The notes: a model not told the origin generated them from the sequence alone. A stretch of 64,000 bases of DNA from Paracoccaceae bacterium (GCA_026710155.1 JAPORQ010000026.1:1-64000); one strand, 5' to 3'; shown: positions 26,600-35,824, counted from the first letter of the stretch. Program-made: numbers and translations.

Positions 26600-27451
26600 G
26601 TGAATAAAGAAGTGGATGCCGGTATGGAAAAAGACGAGCCTACAAGATTGGTGTCAACTGATTGGTTGGCCGAACACAGCATGGACCCGGATTTGAGGAT
26701 TCTGGATGCTTCATGGTATTTGCCTGGAGATAATCGCAACCCATTTGAGGAATATTCTAGGTTCCATATTCCCGGGGCACGTTTTTTTGACATAGACAAG
26801 ATCGCTGACAGGAATTCCCGTCTTCCGCATATGGTACCTTCTCAGGAACTTTTTGCCACCAAGGTAAGAACAATGGGCATTGGCAATGGTCACCAGATAG
26901 TGGTCTATGACACGGCCGGTATTTTTTCATCACCCCGTGTCTGGTGGCTCTTCAAGTTGATGGGACACAAGGACATTGCCGTTTTGGATGGTGGATTCCC
27001 CAAATGGCTTGCGGAGGGAAGGGAAGTGGAAGATGTATTTCCACAGATCAATGAAAGACACTATTATTCAAGAAAACAAGCCCAATTGGTAAAATCCCAT
27101 GCCGAGGTCCAAAAAGCCTCAAGTGAAGGATCCCCACAAATTCTGGATGCGCGCTCCAAGGCAAGATTTATGGGTACGGTACCAGAACCCCGTCCAAGCC
27201 TGAGAGCCGGTAATATCCCAAATTCAATAAACTTGCCATACACCAATCTACTGAATAAAAATGGTACCTTGAAGGAAAAAAAGGATTTACTAGAAGAGTT
27301 CGAATCTTCCGGTCTTGACCTGGATAAGCCAGTTATAACTTCTTGTGGTTCAGGTATAACTGCTTCGATACTCTTCCTGGCACTTGACATGATCGGGCAT
27401 AGAAATATCTCCCTTTATGACGGTTCCTGGGTAGAATGGGGCAGTACATAA
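26600..27451 (+). CDS. sseA: 3-Mercaptopyruvate/thiosulfate sulfurtransferase (rhodanese family)
   Basis: The protein has 283 residues from a GTG at 26600; ATG 26624 is an equally possible start. Two rhodanese domains are present. The N-terminal one contains SWYLPGDNRNPFEEYSRFHIPGARFFDID, and the C-terminal one carries the active-site loop CGSGITA near residue 249, the form typical of mercaptopyruvate sulfurtransferases rather than thiosulfate rhodaneses (CRKGVT). It transfers sulfane sulfur from mercaptopyruvate to thiol acceptors or cyanide. Its end is 56 bases before the aminotransferase start, so the two are probably cotranscribed. An aminotransferase producing mercaptopyruvate from cysteine would fit the pairing. 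Confidence 0.92.
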   Translation: MNKEVDAGMEKDEPTRLVSTDWLAEHSMDPDLRILDASWYLPGDNRNPFEEYSRFHIPGARFFDIDKIADRNSRLPHMVPSQELFATKVRTMGIGNGHQIVVYDTAGIFSSPRVWWLFKLMGHKDIAVLDGGFPKWLAEGREVEDVFPQINERHYYSRKQAQLVKSHAEVQKASSEGSPQILDARSKARFMGTVPEPRPSLRAGNIPNSINLPYTNLLNKNGTLKEKKDLLEEFESSGLDLDKPVITSCGSGITASILFLALDMIGHRNISLYDGSWVEWGST

Positions 27452-27507
27452 AGCAACTTTCTGGATATGATTTCAGTAAAAATAACAATTGTTTGATAGG
27501 ATTAATC

Positions 27508-28692
27508 ATGTTTGAATCATTAACAGCCCCACCACCGGATAAAATCATTCAACTTATCCAGAAATTTCGTGAAGACCCTAGGGAGCAGAAGGTTGATCTA
27601 GGTGTAGGGGTCTACAAAAATGCCAGCGGTATTACCCCTGTCATGGAAGCAGTGAAGGAGGCAGAATTACGCCTTTGGAATTCCCAGACAACCAAAACCT
27701 ATACATCTCTGGTTGGTGAAATCGATTTCCATGAGGTCATGATCAAACTTATTTTGGGTGGTTCCGTTCCCAGAGACAAAATAGCAGCAGCCCATACTGC
27801 AGGCGGAACGGGTGCAGTTCGCATGGCTTTTGAAATCATCAAGTTGGCATCACCGGAATCATCAGTATGGATTTCCAATCCCAGTTGGCCCAACCATAGG
27901 GCCATATTGGAGTTTATCAATATGAATATAAGGGAATACTCATATTTTGACCGGGATGCCAAATCGACTGATTTTTCGGGAATGATGTCGGATTTGAATG
28001 ATGCCAGACCGGGCGATGCCATTGTGCTTCACGGATGTTGCCATAATCCGACGGGATCAGACCTCTCCCACGCACAGTGGGAAGAGTTGGTAGAGCTTCT
28101 GTTGCAGAGAAAGGTAATTCCCATAATTGATTTTGCCTATCAGGGGTTTGGTGATGGCCTGAACGAGGATGCCAAAAACCTGAGAATGATTGCTTCCAAA
28201 TTTCCGGAAACGCTGATTGCAGGGAGCTGTTCGAAGAATTTCGGCATTTATCGCGAACGAACTGGTATCATGCTGGCGGTTGCCCGGGAAAGCAAGATCA
28301 AATCGGTTATCCAGAGTGTCCTGTCGTCACTGAATAGATTGAGCTTATCCTTCCCGCCTGATCATGGTGCCCGTTTGGTTTCAATGATTTTGAATGATGA
28401 TGAATTGTCTGTTCTCTGGAGGGAGGAACTGGAGGCAACCCGTAGGAATCTCCAGGATTTAAGGATTAGATTGGCTGGTGAATTGAGAGACCTGACTGGA
28501 TCCGACAGGTTTGGTTTTCTAGCTTCCCACAAGGGAATGTTCTCATTGACAGGGTGTACTCCGGAACAGGTTGTGACCATGCGTGAAAAACATGGAATTT
28601 ATTTGGTTGGAGATAGCCGTATCAATGTTGCGGGTCTCAATGAAGGCAGCATTCCCCATATGGCCAGGGCAATGGTGGATTCAGGCATGTGA
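27508..28692 (+). CDS. Aspartate/aromatic aminotransferase (class I, PLP)
   Basis: The protein has 394 residues. It starts MFESLTAPPPDKIIQL, typical of the TyrB/AspC subgroup of proteobacteria, with TAGGSGA-like HTAGGTGAVR near 98, CCHNPTG near 178 and the PLP-binding lysine in GSCSKNFGIYRER near 245. The C-terminal INVAGL is normal. It transfers amino groups between aspartate or aromatic amino acids and 2-oxoglutarate. ATG 27508 is used because TAGGA precedes it by eight bases; the extension to 27436 overlaps the sulfurtransferase gene. Substrate preference (Asp, Tyr/Phe or cysteine) cannot be read off, so no gene symbol is given. Confidence 0.93.
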   Translation: MFESLTAPPPDKIIQLIQKFREDPREQKVDLGVGVYKNASGITPVMEAVKEAELRLWNSQTTKTYTSLVGEIDFHEVMIKLILGGSVPRDKIAAAHTAGGTGAVRMAFEIIKLASPESSVWISNPSWPNHRAILEFINMNIREYSYFDRDAKSTDFSGMMSDLNDARPGDAIVLHGCCHNPTGSDLSHAQWEELVELLLQRKVIPIIDFAYQGFGDGLNEDAKNLRMIASKFPETLIAGSCSKNFGIYRERTGIMLAVARESKIKSVIQSVLSSLNRLSLSFPPDHGARLVSMILNDDELSVLWREELEATRRNLQDLRIRLAGELRDLTGSDRFGFLASHKGMFSLTGCTPEQVVTMREKHGIYLVGDSRINVAGLNEGSIPHMARAMVDSGM

Positions 28693-28797
28693 CTTGATGG
28701 GCATGATCTAATTTTCTGGTTCAAGGCAACTATATTGCTCTGGTTGTATTTTTCCGCAATTGCTAGTGGATTACAGTATAATTCAATTGGATAAACC

Positions 28798-29415
28798 ATG
28801 AATTTTCCCGTTATGGTAGGTATCGCAGCGATGGCCTTGACCGTTGTTGCTTCCAACATTCTTGTACAGTTTCTGGTAGGCCAATGGTTGACCTGGGGTG
28901 CATTTGTATATCCCATTGCATTTTTGGTCACGGATCTGATGAATAGGGTTTTTGGACCCAACGCTGCGAGAAAGGTGATTCTTGCAGGATTTCTTGCAGG
29001 TATTCTCTGCTCCCTTGTTGGATCACAAATTGAGGGTGAATTCGGTCCATTGGTCACACTCAGGATTGCCGTCGGTTCAGGTACCGCCTTCCTGATCGCC
29101 CAACTTCTTGATGTATCAATATTTGATCGATTGAGAAAGGAAACATGGTGGAAAGCTCCCCTGGTTTCCACCCTGATTGGTTCCACGGTAGACACTTTCC
29201 TGTTTTTCTTTATCGCCTTTTCCAGCCAACTGACATTCCTTGAACCGACAGCCGGTACAGAATGGGCAAATGAACCGATGATGCTTTTGGGGTTGGGGCC
29301 GGAATTACCCTATTGGACAAGTCTTGCGACTGCTGATCTTGGTGTGAAATTGACAATTGCCCTTTTCCTCCTGATTCCCTTCAGGACTTTATCCCGGAAA
29401 TTGGTTTCACAATAG
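28798..29415 (+). CDS. yhhQ: Queuosine precursor transporter (YhhQ/VUT family)
   Basis: The protein has 205 residues with about six membrane segments. Family hallmarks are the loop VYPIAFLVTDLMNRVFGP (about 39-56) and the later KLTIALFLLIPFRTL. It imports preQ0/preQ1, precursors of the modified tRNA base queuosine. The upstream 105 bases were searched for a preQ1 riboswitch, and none was evident. The following peroxiredoxin gene is 34 bases away in the same direction. Confidence 0.88.
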   Translation: MNFPVMVGIAAMALTVVASNILVQFLVGQWLTWGAFVYPIAFLVTDLMNRVFGPNAARKVILAGFLAGILCSLVGSQIEGEFGPLVTLRIAVGSGTAFLIAQLLDVSIFDRLRKETWWKAPLVSTLIGSTVDTFLFFFIAFSSQLTFLEPTAGTEWANEPMMLLGLGPELPYWTSLATADLGVKLTIALFLLIPFRTLSRKLVSQ

Positions 29416-29449
29416 CATGTAGATTTATTGGTTATGGGATGTTGGTATC

Positions 29450-30022
29450 ATGGTAAATCTTCAGGTAGTTGATTGGAGTTCATTGCCTGAGCCAATTGAT
29501 GATGGGGCTGCAACACATCTGTCTGGAATGGTTATGCCCGATGTGGAATTGCCTTCAACAGATAATGAAATGGTAAATCTTGGCAAAATCAGGGGCTGGT
29601 CTGTCCTTTTTTTCTATCCCATGACAGGACGGCCTGGTACACCATTACCAGACGGATGGGACGCAATACCCGGGGCAAGGGGATGTACTCCTCAAACCTG
29701 TGCGTTCAGGGATTTAGCCAAGGAATTATCTGCAAAAGGAATCAGGGCAGTTTATGGGATTTCCACTCAAACCACCGAATACCAGCTGGAAGCAACCAAG
29801 AGACTTCACCTTCCATTTCCATTACTCTCTGATACTTATCTGACACTGACAAAAAGATTGCAACTTCCGACCTTCAAGGTAAACGAAATGGTACTCATCA
29901 AAAGATTGACACTGGTTCTGAACAATTCGGAAGTGAAACGATCATTCTATCCGGTATTTCCACCTGATCAAAATCCTGCTGAAGTACTCGGGTTTCTGGA
30001 TTCAACCCATATTGAATCATGA
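29450..30022 (+). CDS. Peroxiredoxin (AhpC/TSA-redoxin family)
   Basis: The protein has 190 residues and a thioredoxin-fold redoxin domain. The strand VLFFYPMTGRPG leads to GARGCTPQTCAFRD at about 80-93, where two cysteines spaced C-x4-C flank a TPQ motif. The second is likely to be the peroxidatic cysteine and the first a nearby resolving cysteine. It reduces hydroperoxides in the cytoplasm. Between PMTGRPG and the active-site loop there is a longer insertion (TPLPDGWDAIP) than in BCP/PrxQ. It is close behind yhhQ, though no functional link is known. Confidence 0.85.
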   Translation: MVNLQVVDWSSLPEPIDDGAATHLSGMVMPDVELPSTDNEMVNLGKIRGWSVLFFYPMTGRPGTPLPDGWDAIPGARGCTPQTCAFRDLAKELSAKGIRAVYGISTQTTEYQLEATKRLHLPFPLLSDTYLTLTKRLQLPTFKVNEMVLIKRLTLVLNNSEVKRSFYPVFPPDQNPAEVLGFLDSTHIES

Positions 30023-30219
30023 TCAAATGACAATTTGATTCAGATAAAAACCTTCCGGGCAAAAAAATTCCATAAATATGGATTTCCGGTCTTGATTTAT
30101 TGGTCAAAAAAATATAGAGATAATTTGCAAACGCGTTCGATAGGACCAACTTCTTTTGGACGGCAAGTCCCATGTTGGTTCCTCTACTCGCCTTTGCACA
30201 AAAAAGGATCGAGGAACGT

Positions 30220-31434
30220 ATGAACAGCAAATCGACATCTTCCCCAAGCAGCAATGGCTCAGGTCCCTCCAAGGAGGGCGCCCCCGTTGGGTACTACGAT
30301 CTAAGTACCCATATCTCTAGGGACATTAAGCTTGATTATGGCAATGTACTATTGGTACCAGGTAAAATGACACGTGTTACCAGCCGGAAACTGGTAAATC
30401 TGATCTGTCGCATTGATTTTGTACGAACAAGGAATTCGCATTACGAAGGTGTACCAATCATGGCTGCCAATATGGATGGCGTCGGTTCCTTTGACATGGC
30501 CGATGCCTTGATCAGGCATCGGATATTTACCTGTCTGGCAAAAATGCATTCCGAGGAAAACCTCATTGAATTCTTTTCGGAGAATCCACAACGTCGAGAT
30601 CATTGTGCGATCACGGTGGGATTGCGACAGAATGACAGGAAAAAGTTCAGAAACGTACACCAACGATCCGGACCAATCAAGTTTGCATGTCTGGACGTAG
30701 CCAATGGTCATACCCAAAGATTCGTGACATTTCTGGAGGATTTCAGAAACGAGTTTCCTGATGTTGTCATCATTGCCGGGAATGTTGTTACTCCGGAACA
30801 GACTGAAATACTGGTCAAGGCTGGTGCCGATCTCGTGAAAGTGGGTATTGGTGGTGGCAGTGTCTGTGAAACCAGAATCAAGACCGGTGTGGGTTATCCA
30901 CAGTTTTCGGCCGTGCTGGAATGTTGTCAGGCAGCCCATGAAGCAGGCGCCAGAATAGTAGCTGATGGTGGTTGTACCTGTCCTGGTGATGTGGCCAAGG
31001 CTTTGGCCGCTGGTTCTTCTTTCGTCATGCTGGGCGGAATGTTCGCCGGACATAAAGAAGGGGGTGGTCGAATTGTTTCCAGGAGATTCAATACCGGTGA
31101 AATCAATGGGGAAGGCAAGCCGATATTGAAGGAAGCCAAATTTGTAGAGTTCTACGGCATGAGTTCCCAAATTGCCAATGACAAGCATTTTGATGGGCTT
31201 CAACCATGGAAAACAAGTGAAGGTCGCGAGGTTCTCCTTCCTTTCAAACCATCCATTGATGAAACCGTTCAGGATTTGCTTGGCGGTTTGCGGAGTACCT
31301 GTACCTATCTGGGAGCAGAAAATCTGGTTGATCTTCCCCAACAGGCAAGGTTTGTACAATGCCATGATACCCACAATCGGGTCTTCGAGGATTCCCCGAT
31401 CTCCGATCACTCCATAAGTGCAATGCTTATCTGA
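30220..31434 (+). CDS. guaC: GMP reductase (GuaC type) with extended N-terminus
   Basis: The protein has 404 residues from ATG 30220, which has GAGGA five bases upstream; an in-frame ATG at 30172 would add 16 residues. The IMPDH/GMPR barrel is complete: DVLLVP-like YGNVLLVPGK, MAANMDGVG, KVGIGGGSVCETRIKTGVGYPQ with the catalytic Cys near 216, and DGGCTCPGDVAKAL. The CETR loop and GVGYPQ favour GMP reductase over IMP dehydrogenase, and there is no CBS domain. GMPR is usually about 345-350 residues; the N-terminal 30 residues here are Ser/Gly-rich and low-complexity, and the C-terminus is also extended. It converts GMP to IMP and is convergent with adk, replacing the position where rpsM normally lies. 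Confidence 0.9.
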   Translation: MNSKSTSSPSSNGSGPSKEGAPVGYYDLSTHISRDIKLDYGNVLLVPGKMTRVTSRKLVNLICRIDFVRTRNSHYEGVPIMAANMDGVGSFDMADALIRHRIFTCLAKMHSEENLIEFFSENPQRRDHCAITVGLRQNDRKKFRNVHQRSGPIKFACLDVANGHTQRFVTFLEDFRNEFPDVVIIAGNVVTPEQTEILVKAGADLVKVGIGGGSVCETRIKTGVGYPQFSAVLECCQAAHEAGARIVADGGCTCPGDVAKALAAGSSFVMLGGMFAGHKEGGGRIVSRRFNTGEINGEGKPILKEAKFVEFYGMSSQIANDKHFDGLQPWKTSEGREVLLPFKPSIDETVQDLLGGLRSTCTYLGAENLVDLPQQARFVQCHDTHNRVFEDSPISDHSISAMLI

Positions 31435-31544
31435 GAAAGGTGTTCTGGTGATATTTTGGTACCATGGCACATTTTGCCTGATAAAAACCCTGTCAAGTGA
31501 ATATTGCAGGTTATTGTGATCTGCAACCGGCAGGGGAAACTGGT

Positions 31545-32186
31545 TCAGCCAGCCTGAATTGTTGCTTCAATTCGTTCTGAAATTTCCTCAATCGAACCGA
31601 TGCTTGAAACATGTTTCAGAATTCCCGCACGGTGATAATAACCTGTGAGCGGAGCTGTTTTCTGATAGTATTCCAACAATCTTGTCCGGAAGGATTCCTC
31701 ATTGTCATCCTTCCTTTGCATCAAATCACCCCCGCAGACATCACATATGCCCTCGATCGTTGGTGGCTGATAGGTCTTGTGGAACATTGCTCCACAGCTT
31801 ACACATGAAAGTCTTCCAACTATACGTTCAATCAATTGATCGACATCCACCAACAGCTCGATGACCATGTCCACCCTGGCACCTGCCCGGGCAAGCTGTG
31901 CCTCCAGTGAATCGGCCTGATTCAAGGTACGGGGATAGCCATCGAAAATAAACCCCGAATTCCTTTCAGCTAATTTCTCCCTGATCAGGGAATTGATGAT
32001 TTCATCGGTTACCAGTTCACCGGCATCCATGATTTTGGCTACTTTTTGACCTATGACTGAACCTGACTTGACGGCTTCCCTCAGCATATCACCGGTGGAA
32101 AGTTGAACCAAACCCAGGTTCTTGACAAGTATTTTCGACTGGGTGCCCTTTCCGGATCCGGGAGGTCCCAACAATATCAGGTTCAT
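31545..32186 (-). CDS. adk: Adenylate kinase
   Basis: The protein has 213 residues. It interconverts ATP+AMP and 2 ADP. The P-loop GPPGSGKGT is at 7-15, the NMP-binding region TGDMLREAV near 31, and DGYPRT near 84. The LID is of the long type and carries four cysteines (C-x2-C ... C-x2-C, in SCVSCGAMFH and GICDVCGGD), so it should bind a structural zinc ion, typical of Gram-positive and some proteobacterial enzymes. The start overlaps the secY stop by four bases (ATGA). Placement directly after secY is the alphaproteobacterial arrangement, but the usual following genes rpsM, rpsK, rpoA and rplQ are missing here. Confidence 0.97.
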   Translation of the reverse strand: MNLILLGPPGSGKGTQSKILVKNLGLVQLSTGDMLREAVKSGSVIGQKVAKIMDAGELVTDEIINSLIREKLAERNSGFIFDGYPRTLNQADSLEAQLARAGARVDMVIELLVDVDQLIERIVGRLSCVSCGAMFHKTYQPPTIEGICDVCGGDLMQRKDDNEESFRTRLLEYYQKTAPLTGYYHRAGILKHVSSIGSIEEISERIEATIQAG

Positions 32187-33532
32187 CTCAGGCGAGTCTT
32201 TTTCTTGCGCTTTCCACGAAGTCGAGACTTGTCAATCAAACCCTCGTATTGATGAGCCATCAAATGCGACTGGACCTGGCTTATGGTATCCATTGTCACC
32301 GAAACGACGATGAGTACCGATGTACCCCCAAAGTAAAAGGGGACGGCCAACTGTGCCCTGAGTATTTCGGGCAGGAGACAGACGGCCGAAAGATAGGCTG
32401 ATCCCAAAACCAGAATTCTGATGACAATGTGTTCAAGCAGATCAGCCGTGTTCTGCCCCGGACGAACCCCCTTGATGAAACCATTCTGATTCTTGAGGTT
32501 CTCGGCCACATCCTCGACCTTGAATGAAACATTTAGGGTATAGAAATAGGCAAAGAATACAATCATGGCGACAAAGAAGGTCAAATAGAGCGGTTGGCCA
32601 GGGCCAAAATAGGCCAGCAGAACCGACATGAAGGTATTTGTGGAATTGCCCGAAAATGTGGAAACGGTTGTTGGCAGCAACAACAGCGAAGAAGCAAAAA
32701 TCGGTGGTATGACTCCCGAAGGATTGATCTTTATCGGCAGATAGGAAGAGCCACCCTGGAACACCCTGTTGCCCTGCTGTCGTCTCGGGTAGTGAATCTG
32801 TATGCGCCGCAAGGCACGTTCGATGAAAACCACGAAGGTAATGGTCGCTATGACCATGAGTATGACACCGATGATGACCAGGGGTGAAAGGGAACCGGAT
32901 CGCCCCTGACTGAAGAATTGGGCAAGGGCCGAGGGGATTTCGGCAATGATGCCGGTGAAAATGATCAATGAAATGCCATTTCCGATTCCTCTGGAGGTAA
33001 TCTGCTCGCCCAACCACATCAGGAACATTGTTCCTCCAACCAAGGTGATGACACAGGCAATCCTGAAATACCAGCCCGGATCGAGGGCCAACTCGCCGGT
33101 TTCAAGACTGATGGCCAAACCATAGGCTTGGAATGTGGCAAGAAACACCGTCCCATAACGGGTATACTGGTTGATTTTCTTGCGCCCCTGCTCACCTTCC
33201 TTTTTCAATTGCTCAAGGCGGGGCACCATGGCAACCATGAGTTGCATGATGATGGAGGCTGATATGTAGGGCATGATGCCAAGGGCAAAGATACCCATTC
33301 TGCCGATTGCACCGCCGGTAAACATGTTCAGCATGCCACCCAGACCAGTGGAGGCGGCATCGACAAATTCACGAAGAGCAACCGTATCAATACCTGGCAC
33401 GGGTATGTAGGTACCAATTCGATAGACGATCAGGAGTCCAAGGGCAAACAGTATTCTTTGCTTTAGTTCAGTAGCCTTGCTGAAAGAACTCCAACTGAGA
33501 TTCGAGGCCATCTGTTCAGCAGCTGAAACCAT
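32183..33532 (-). CDS. secY: Protein translocase subunit SecY
   Basis: The protein has 449 residues and ten transmembrane helices, and is the central pore of the Sec translocon together with SecE (60805-61002). The family signatures are present: GTYIPVPGID after helix 1, GIFALGIMPYISASIIMQL (SecY signature 1), and QGGSSYLPIKINPSGVIPPIFA (signature 2 region). AGGA lies eight bases before the ATG. The C-terminal tail RLRGKRKKKTRLR is strongly basic and cytoplasmic. It is the penultimate gene of the spc part of the cluster and is coupled to adk by a four-base overlap. Confidence 0.98.
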   Translation of the reverse strand: MVSAAEQMASNLSWSSFSKATELKQRILFALGLLIVYRIGTYIPVPGIDTVALREFVDAASTGLGGMLNMFTGGAIGRMGIFALGIMPYISASIIMQLMVAMVPRLEQLKKEGEQGRKKINQYTRYGTVFLATFQAYGLAISLETGELALDPGWYFRIACVITLVGGTMFLMWLGEQITSRGIGNGISLIIFTGIIAEIPSALAQFFSQGRSGSLSPLVIIGVILMVIATITFVVFIERALRRIQIHYPRRQQGNRVFQGGSSYLPIKINPSGVIPPIFASSLLLLPTTVSTFSGNSTNTFMSVLLAYFGPGQPLYLTFFVAMIVFFAYFYTLNVSFKVEDVAENLKNQNGFIKGVRPGQNTADLLEHIVIRILVLGSAYLSAVCLLPEILRAQLAVPFYFGGTSVLIVVSVTMDTISQVQSHLMAHQYEGLIDKSRLRGKRKKKTRLR

Positions 33533-33643
33533 TTAACCATCCTTTTGTTTCATGGATACGGGATAAATCTTTCCTCAATGGGAAATAAACCAGAACCATA
33601 GTAATACTAATACTTATAATTTAGATTCCAAGTCAACAGGGGA

Positions 33644-34099
33644 TCAAGTAGTTTTCAGGGACCCACCGATTTTTTCTATTGCCTCGATGGCGGACTTGGA
33701 TGCACCGGCAACCTCAATGTTTACCTTTGAGGTAATCTCACCCTTGGCCAATACCCTTATGCCGTCCATTGGACGCCTGACCAGACCACTTTTGATCAGG
33801 GCATCACTGTTGATCACCTCATCAGGATTCAGTTTGCCATTATCAACAAAGGCCTGGATATTTCCCAAATTCACCACAAAATAACTTTTTCGTGAAGGAT
33901 TGTTGAACCCCCTTTTGGGTAATCTTTGGTAAATGGGCATCTGCCCACCTTCAAATGACCCAAGTGCTACCCCAGACCTCGATTTCTGACCCTTGTGCCC
34001 ACGACCACAGGTCTTGCCCTTGCCGGAACCGGGACCACGCCCCACCCTCTTGCGATTCTTGGGGGTGAATGTGTCGTCTCGCAACTCATGTAATTTCAT
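33644..34099 (-). CDS. rplO: 50S ribosomal protein L15
   Basis: The protein has 151 residues. The N-terminal half is the basic Gly/Lys/Arg-rich arm ([26 protein letters not shown], about 20-46) that threads into 23S rRNA. The C-terminal globular domain ends with [22 protein letters not shown]. Of two adjacent ATGs, the one at 34099 has the better spacing (six) from AGGAG. A 111-base gap to secY downstream is larger than elsewhere in the cluster. Confidence 0.97.
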   Translation of the reverse strand: MKLHELRDDTFTPKNRKRVGRGPGSGKGKTCGRGHKGQKSRSGVALGSFEGGQMPIYQRLPKRGFNNPSRKSYFVVNLGNIQAFVDNGKLNPDEVINSDALIKSGLVRRPMDGIRVLAKGEITSKVNIEVAGASKSAIEAIEKIGGSLKTT

Positions 34100-34146
34100 C
34101 ATCTTCTCCTTGCAGGACCTGTGTTATCCAGTCTTTTTTCCAATTA

Positions 34147-34347
34147 TCATGATGATTGTTTTGTCTTTTCTTCAATGATTTCCACCATGTGGGGAATCTT
34201 GTGAACCATTCCCCTGATTGACGGAGTATCCTCAAGTTCCCTGACCCGATGCATCTTGTTCAATCCCAACCCCTTGAGAATGGCTTTTTGCTTGGCCTGA
34301 CGCCTGATCGGGGAACCGATCTGCTTGACAACGATTACCTTGCTCAT
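34147..34347 (-). CDS. rpmD: 50S ribosomal protein L30
   Basis: The protein has 66 residues. The small alpha/beta fold is identified by [28 protein letters not shown] and the final [12 protein letters not shown], both diagnostic for bacterial L30. Ribosome-binding site AGGAG is seven bases upstream. It lies between rpsE and rplO as in the usual spc operon. Confidence 0.96.
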   Translation of the reverse strand: MSKVIVVKQIGSPIRRQAKQKAILKGLGLNKMHRVRELEDTPSIRGMVHKIPHMVEIIEEKTKQSS

Positions 34348-34356
34348 GATTGACTC

Positions 34357-34902
34357 CTAACCACCAGAAGATTGAAGTTCGGGCTTGCGATTGATCTGGG
34401 ATACTTTCAAATCCCTTCGACGGGCCACCTGCCTTGGACTGGAAATCTTCAACAGCGCATCAATTGTTGCCCGTATCATGTTGTAGGGATTTTGGGATCC
34501 AATTGATTTGGCAACCACATCCTGAACACCCAGCATTTCAAATACGGCACGCATTGGACCACCGGCAATGATACCCGTACCTGGGGGAGCGGTCCTGAGA
34601 ACAACCTTGCCGGCACCATGGGATCCCTCCATGTCGTGAAAAAGGGTCCGGCCCTGTTTCAAGGGTACCCGATGAAGGCTTTTCTTGGCATTTTCCGTGG
34701 CTTTCCTGATTGCTTCCGGTACTTCCTTGGCCTTGCCCTTGCCAAAACCCACACGTCCATTCTGGTCGCCGACAACAACCAGTGCTGAAAAACCAAAGCG
34801 CTTGCCACCCTTGACGGTCTTTGAAACGCGATTGATTGCCACCAACCGTTCCCCAAAATCGGGACTGTCATCCCTGGAACGCCTTTTTTCCTCTCGTGCC
34901 AT
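34357..34902 (-). CDS. rpsE: 30S ribosomal protein S5
   Basis: The protein has 181 residues. The N-terminal double-stranded-RNA-binding domain includes [29 protein letters not shown] and [20 protein letters not shown]. The C-terminal S5 fold contains [33 protein letters not shown]5 acts at the decoding site and in mRNA helicase function of the 30S subunit. About 15 residues of charged N-terminal extension precede the fold. Ten bases separate its start from the rplR stop. Confidence 0.98.
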   Translation of the reverse strand: MAREEKRRSRDDSPDFGERLVAINRVSKTVKGGKRFGFSALVVVGDQNGRVGFGKGKAKEVPEAIRKATENAKKSLHRVPLKQGRTLFHDMEGSHGAGKVVLRTAPPGTGIIAGGPMRAVFEMLGVQDVVAKSIGSQNPYNMIRATIDALLKISSPRQVARRRDLKVSQINRKPELQSSGG

Positions 34903-34912
34903 CCATAGTCTC

Positions 34913-35272
34913 CTAAATCTGCAATCCGCTTGTTCGGGCGGAATCGGCCAGCGCCTTTACCCGGCCATGATACATGTACCCACCCCGATCAAAATAGCAT
35001 TTGTCAATGCCTGCCTTGAGGGCTCTTTGCGCAATGGCTGCACCGATTTTTTCAGCTGCTGCCATGTTGTAGCCCTTGTCAATGCCAAGGTCCTTTTCCA
35101 GGGTTGATGCCGATGCAAGGGTGACTCCCTTCGAATCATCAATGACCTGAACACTGATATTCCTGTTCGAACGAAATACGGAAAGTCGGGGACGACCGGT
35201 ACTGACGGTTTTCAATTGGTGCCGTGCCCTTGATTTCCTCCGCGTGAACAATTCTTTTTTGCTGGTAGCCAT
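34913..35272 (-). CDS. rplR: 50S ribosomal protein L18
   Basis: The protein has 119 residues. It binds 5S rRNA. The pattern [31 protein letters not shown] and the later [29 protein letters not shown] are typical. ATG 35272 is preferred to a TTG two codons upstream. It lies between rplF and rpsE. Confidence 0.97.
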   Translation of the reverse strand: MATSKKELFTRRKSRARHQLKTVSTGRPRLSVFRSNRNISVQVIDDSKGVTLASASTLEKDLGIDKGYNMAAAEKIGAAIAQRALKAGIDKCYFDRGGYMYHGRVKALADSARTSGLQI

Positions 35273-35280
35273 TTTCAAAC

Positions 35281-35814
35281 CTATTTCTTCTTGCCCACCT
35301 TGCGGTATACATATTCGTTGAGATACCTGATACCCTTGCCCTTGTATGGTTCAGGTGGTCGCCACTTGCGAATATCTGCCGCAATCTTGCCAACGGCCTG
35401 GGGATCATTGCCCTCGATCACGATTCTGGTGTTGGACGGTGTCGTGATGGTGATTTCCTTGGGAACATCAATATTGACTTCATGACTAAGGCCCAGGGTC
35501 AGATTCAATGAATTGCCCTTCATCTGGGCCCGATAGCCAACACCGCTGATTTGCAACTCCTTGGTGAAGCCTTGGGTTACCCCCTTGACGCAATTGGCAA
35601 TCATGGTTCTCGACATGCCCCATTTCTGGCGACTGCTGATGTTGTACTGCCTGGGACTGACCTTGATCTGCTGGTTGTCGATTTCAACCGAGATTTCATT
35701 TGGTATGGTGAAACTCAGGGTACCTCTGGGTCCCTTGACAATGATCTCCTGATCATCCAGCCTGGCCTCGGCACCGGCAGGTATGCTTATAGGTAATTTT
35801 CCAATCCGGGACAT
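35281..35814 (-). CDS. rplF: 50S ribosomal protein L6
   Basis: The protein has 177 residues from ATG 35814 (AGGAG eight bases upstream); the open frame extends further but overlaps rpsH. Two repeated L6 domains are present, the first with GKLPISIPAGAEARLD and GPRGTLSF, the second with LGLSHEVNIDVPKEI and the C-terminal EPYKGKGIRYLNEYVYRKVGKKK. L6 sits near the factor-binding site of the 50S subunit. Confidence 0.98.
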   Translation of the reverse strand: MSRIGKLPISIPAGAEARLDDQEIIVKGPRGTLSFTIPNEISVEIDNQQIKVSPRQYNISSRQKWGMSRTMIANCVKGVTQGFTKELQISGVGYRAQMKGNSLNLTLGLSHEVNIDVPKEITITTPSNTRIVIEGNDPQAVGKIAADIRKWRPPEPYKGKGIRYLNEYVYRKVGKKK

Positions 35815-35824
35815 TTTAGTTCTC

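Noticed and set aside
28693..28797. Possible preQ1 riboswitch before the queuosine-precursor transporter
   Set aside because: No preQ1 aptamer-like stem with A-rich tail could be found.
30349..31470. Open frame of about 370 codons opposite guaC
   Set aside because: It is antisense to a clearly recognisable GMP reductase, with no family similarity; a shadow frame.
34685..35107. Plus-strand frame of 140 codons across rpsE/rplR
   Set aside because: It is antisense to two ribosomal protein genes, without start signals or similarity.
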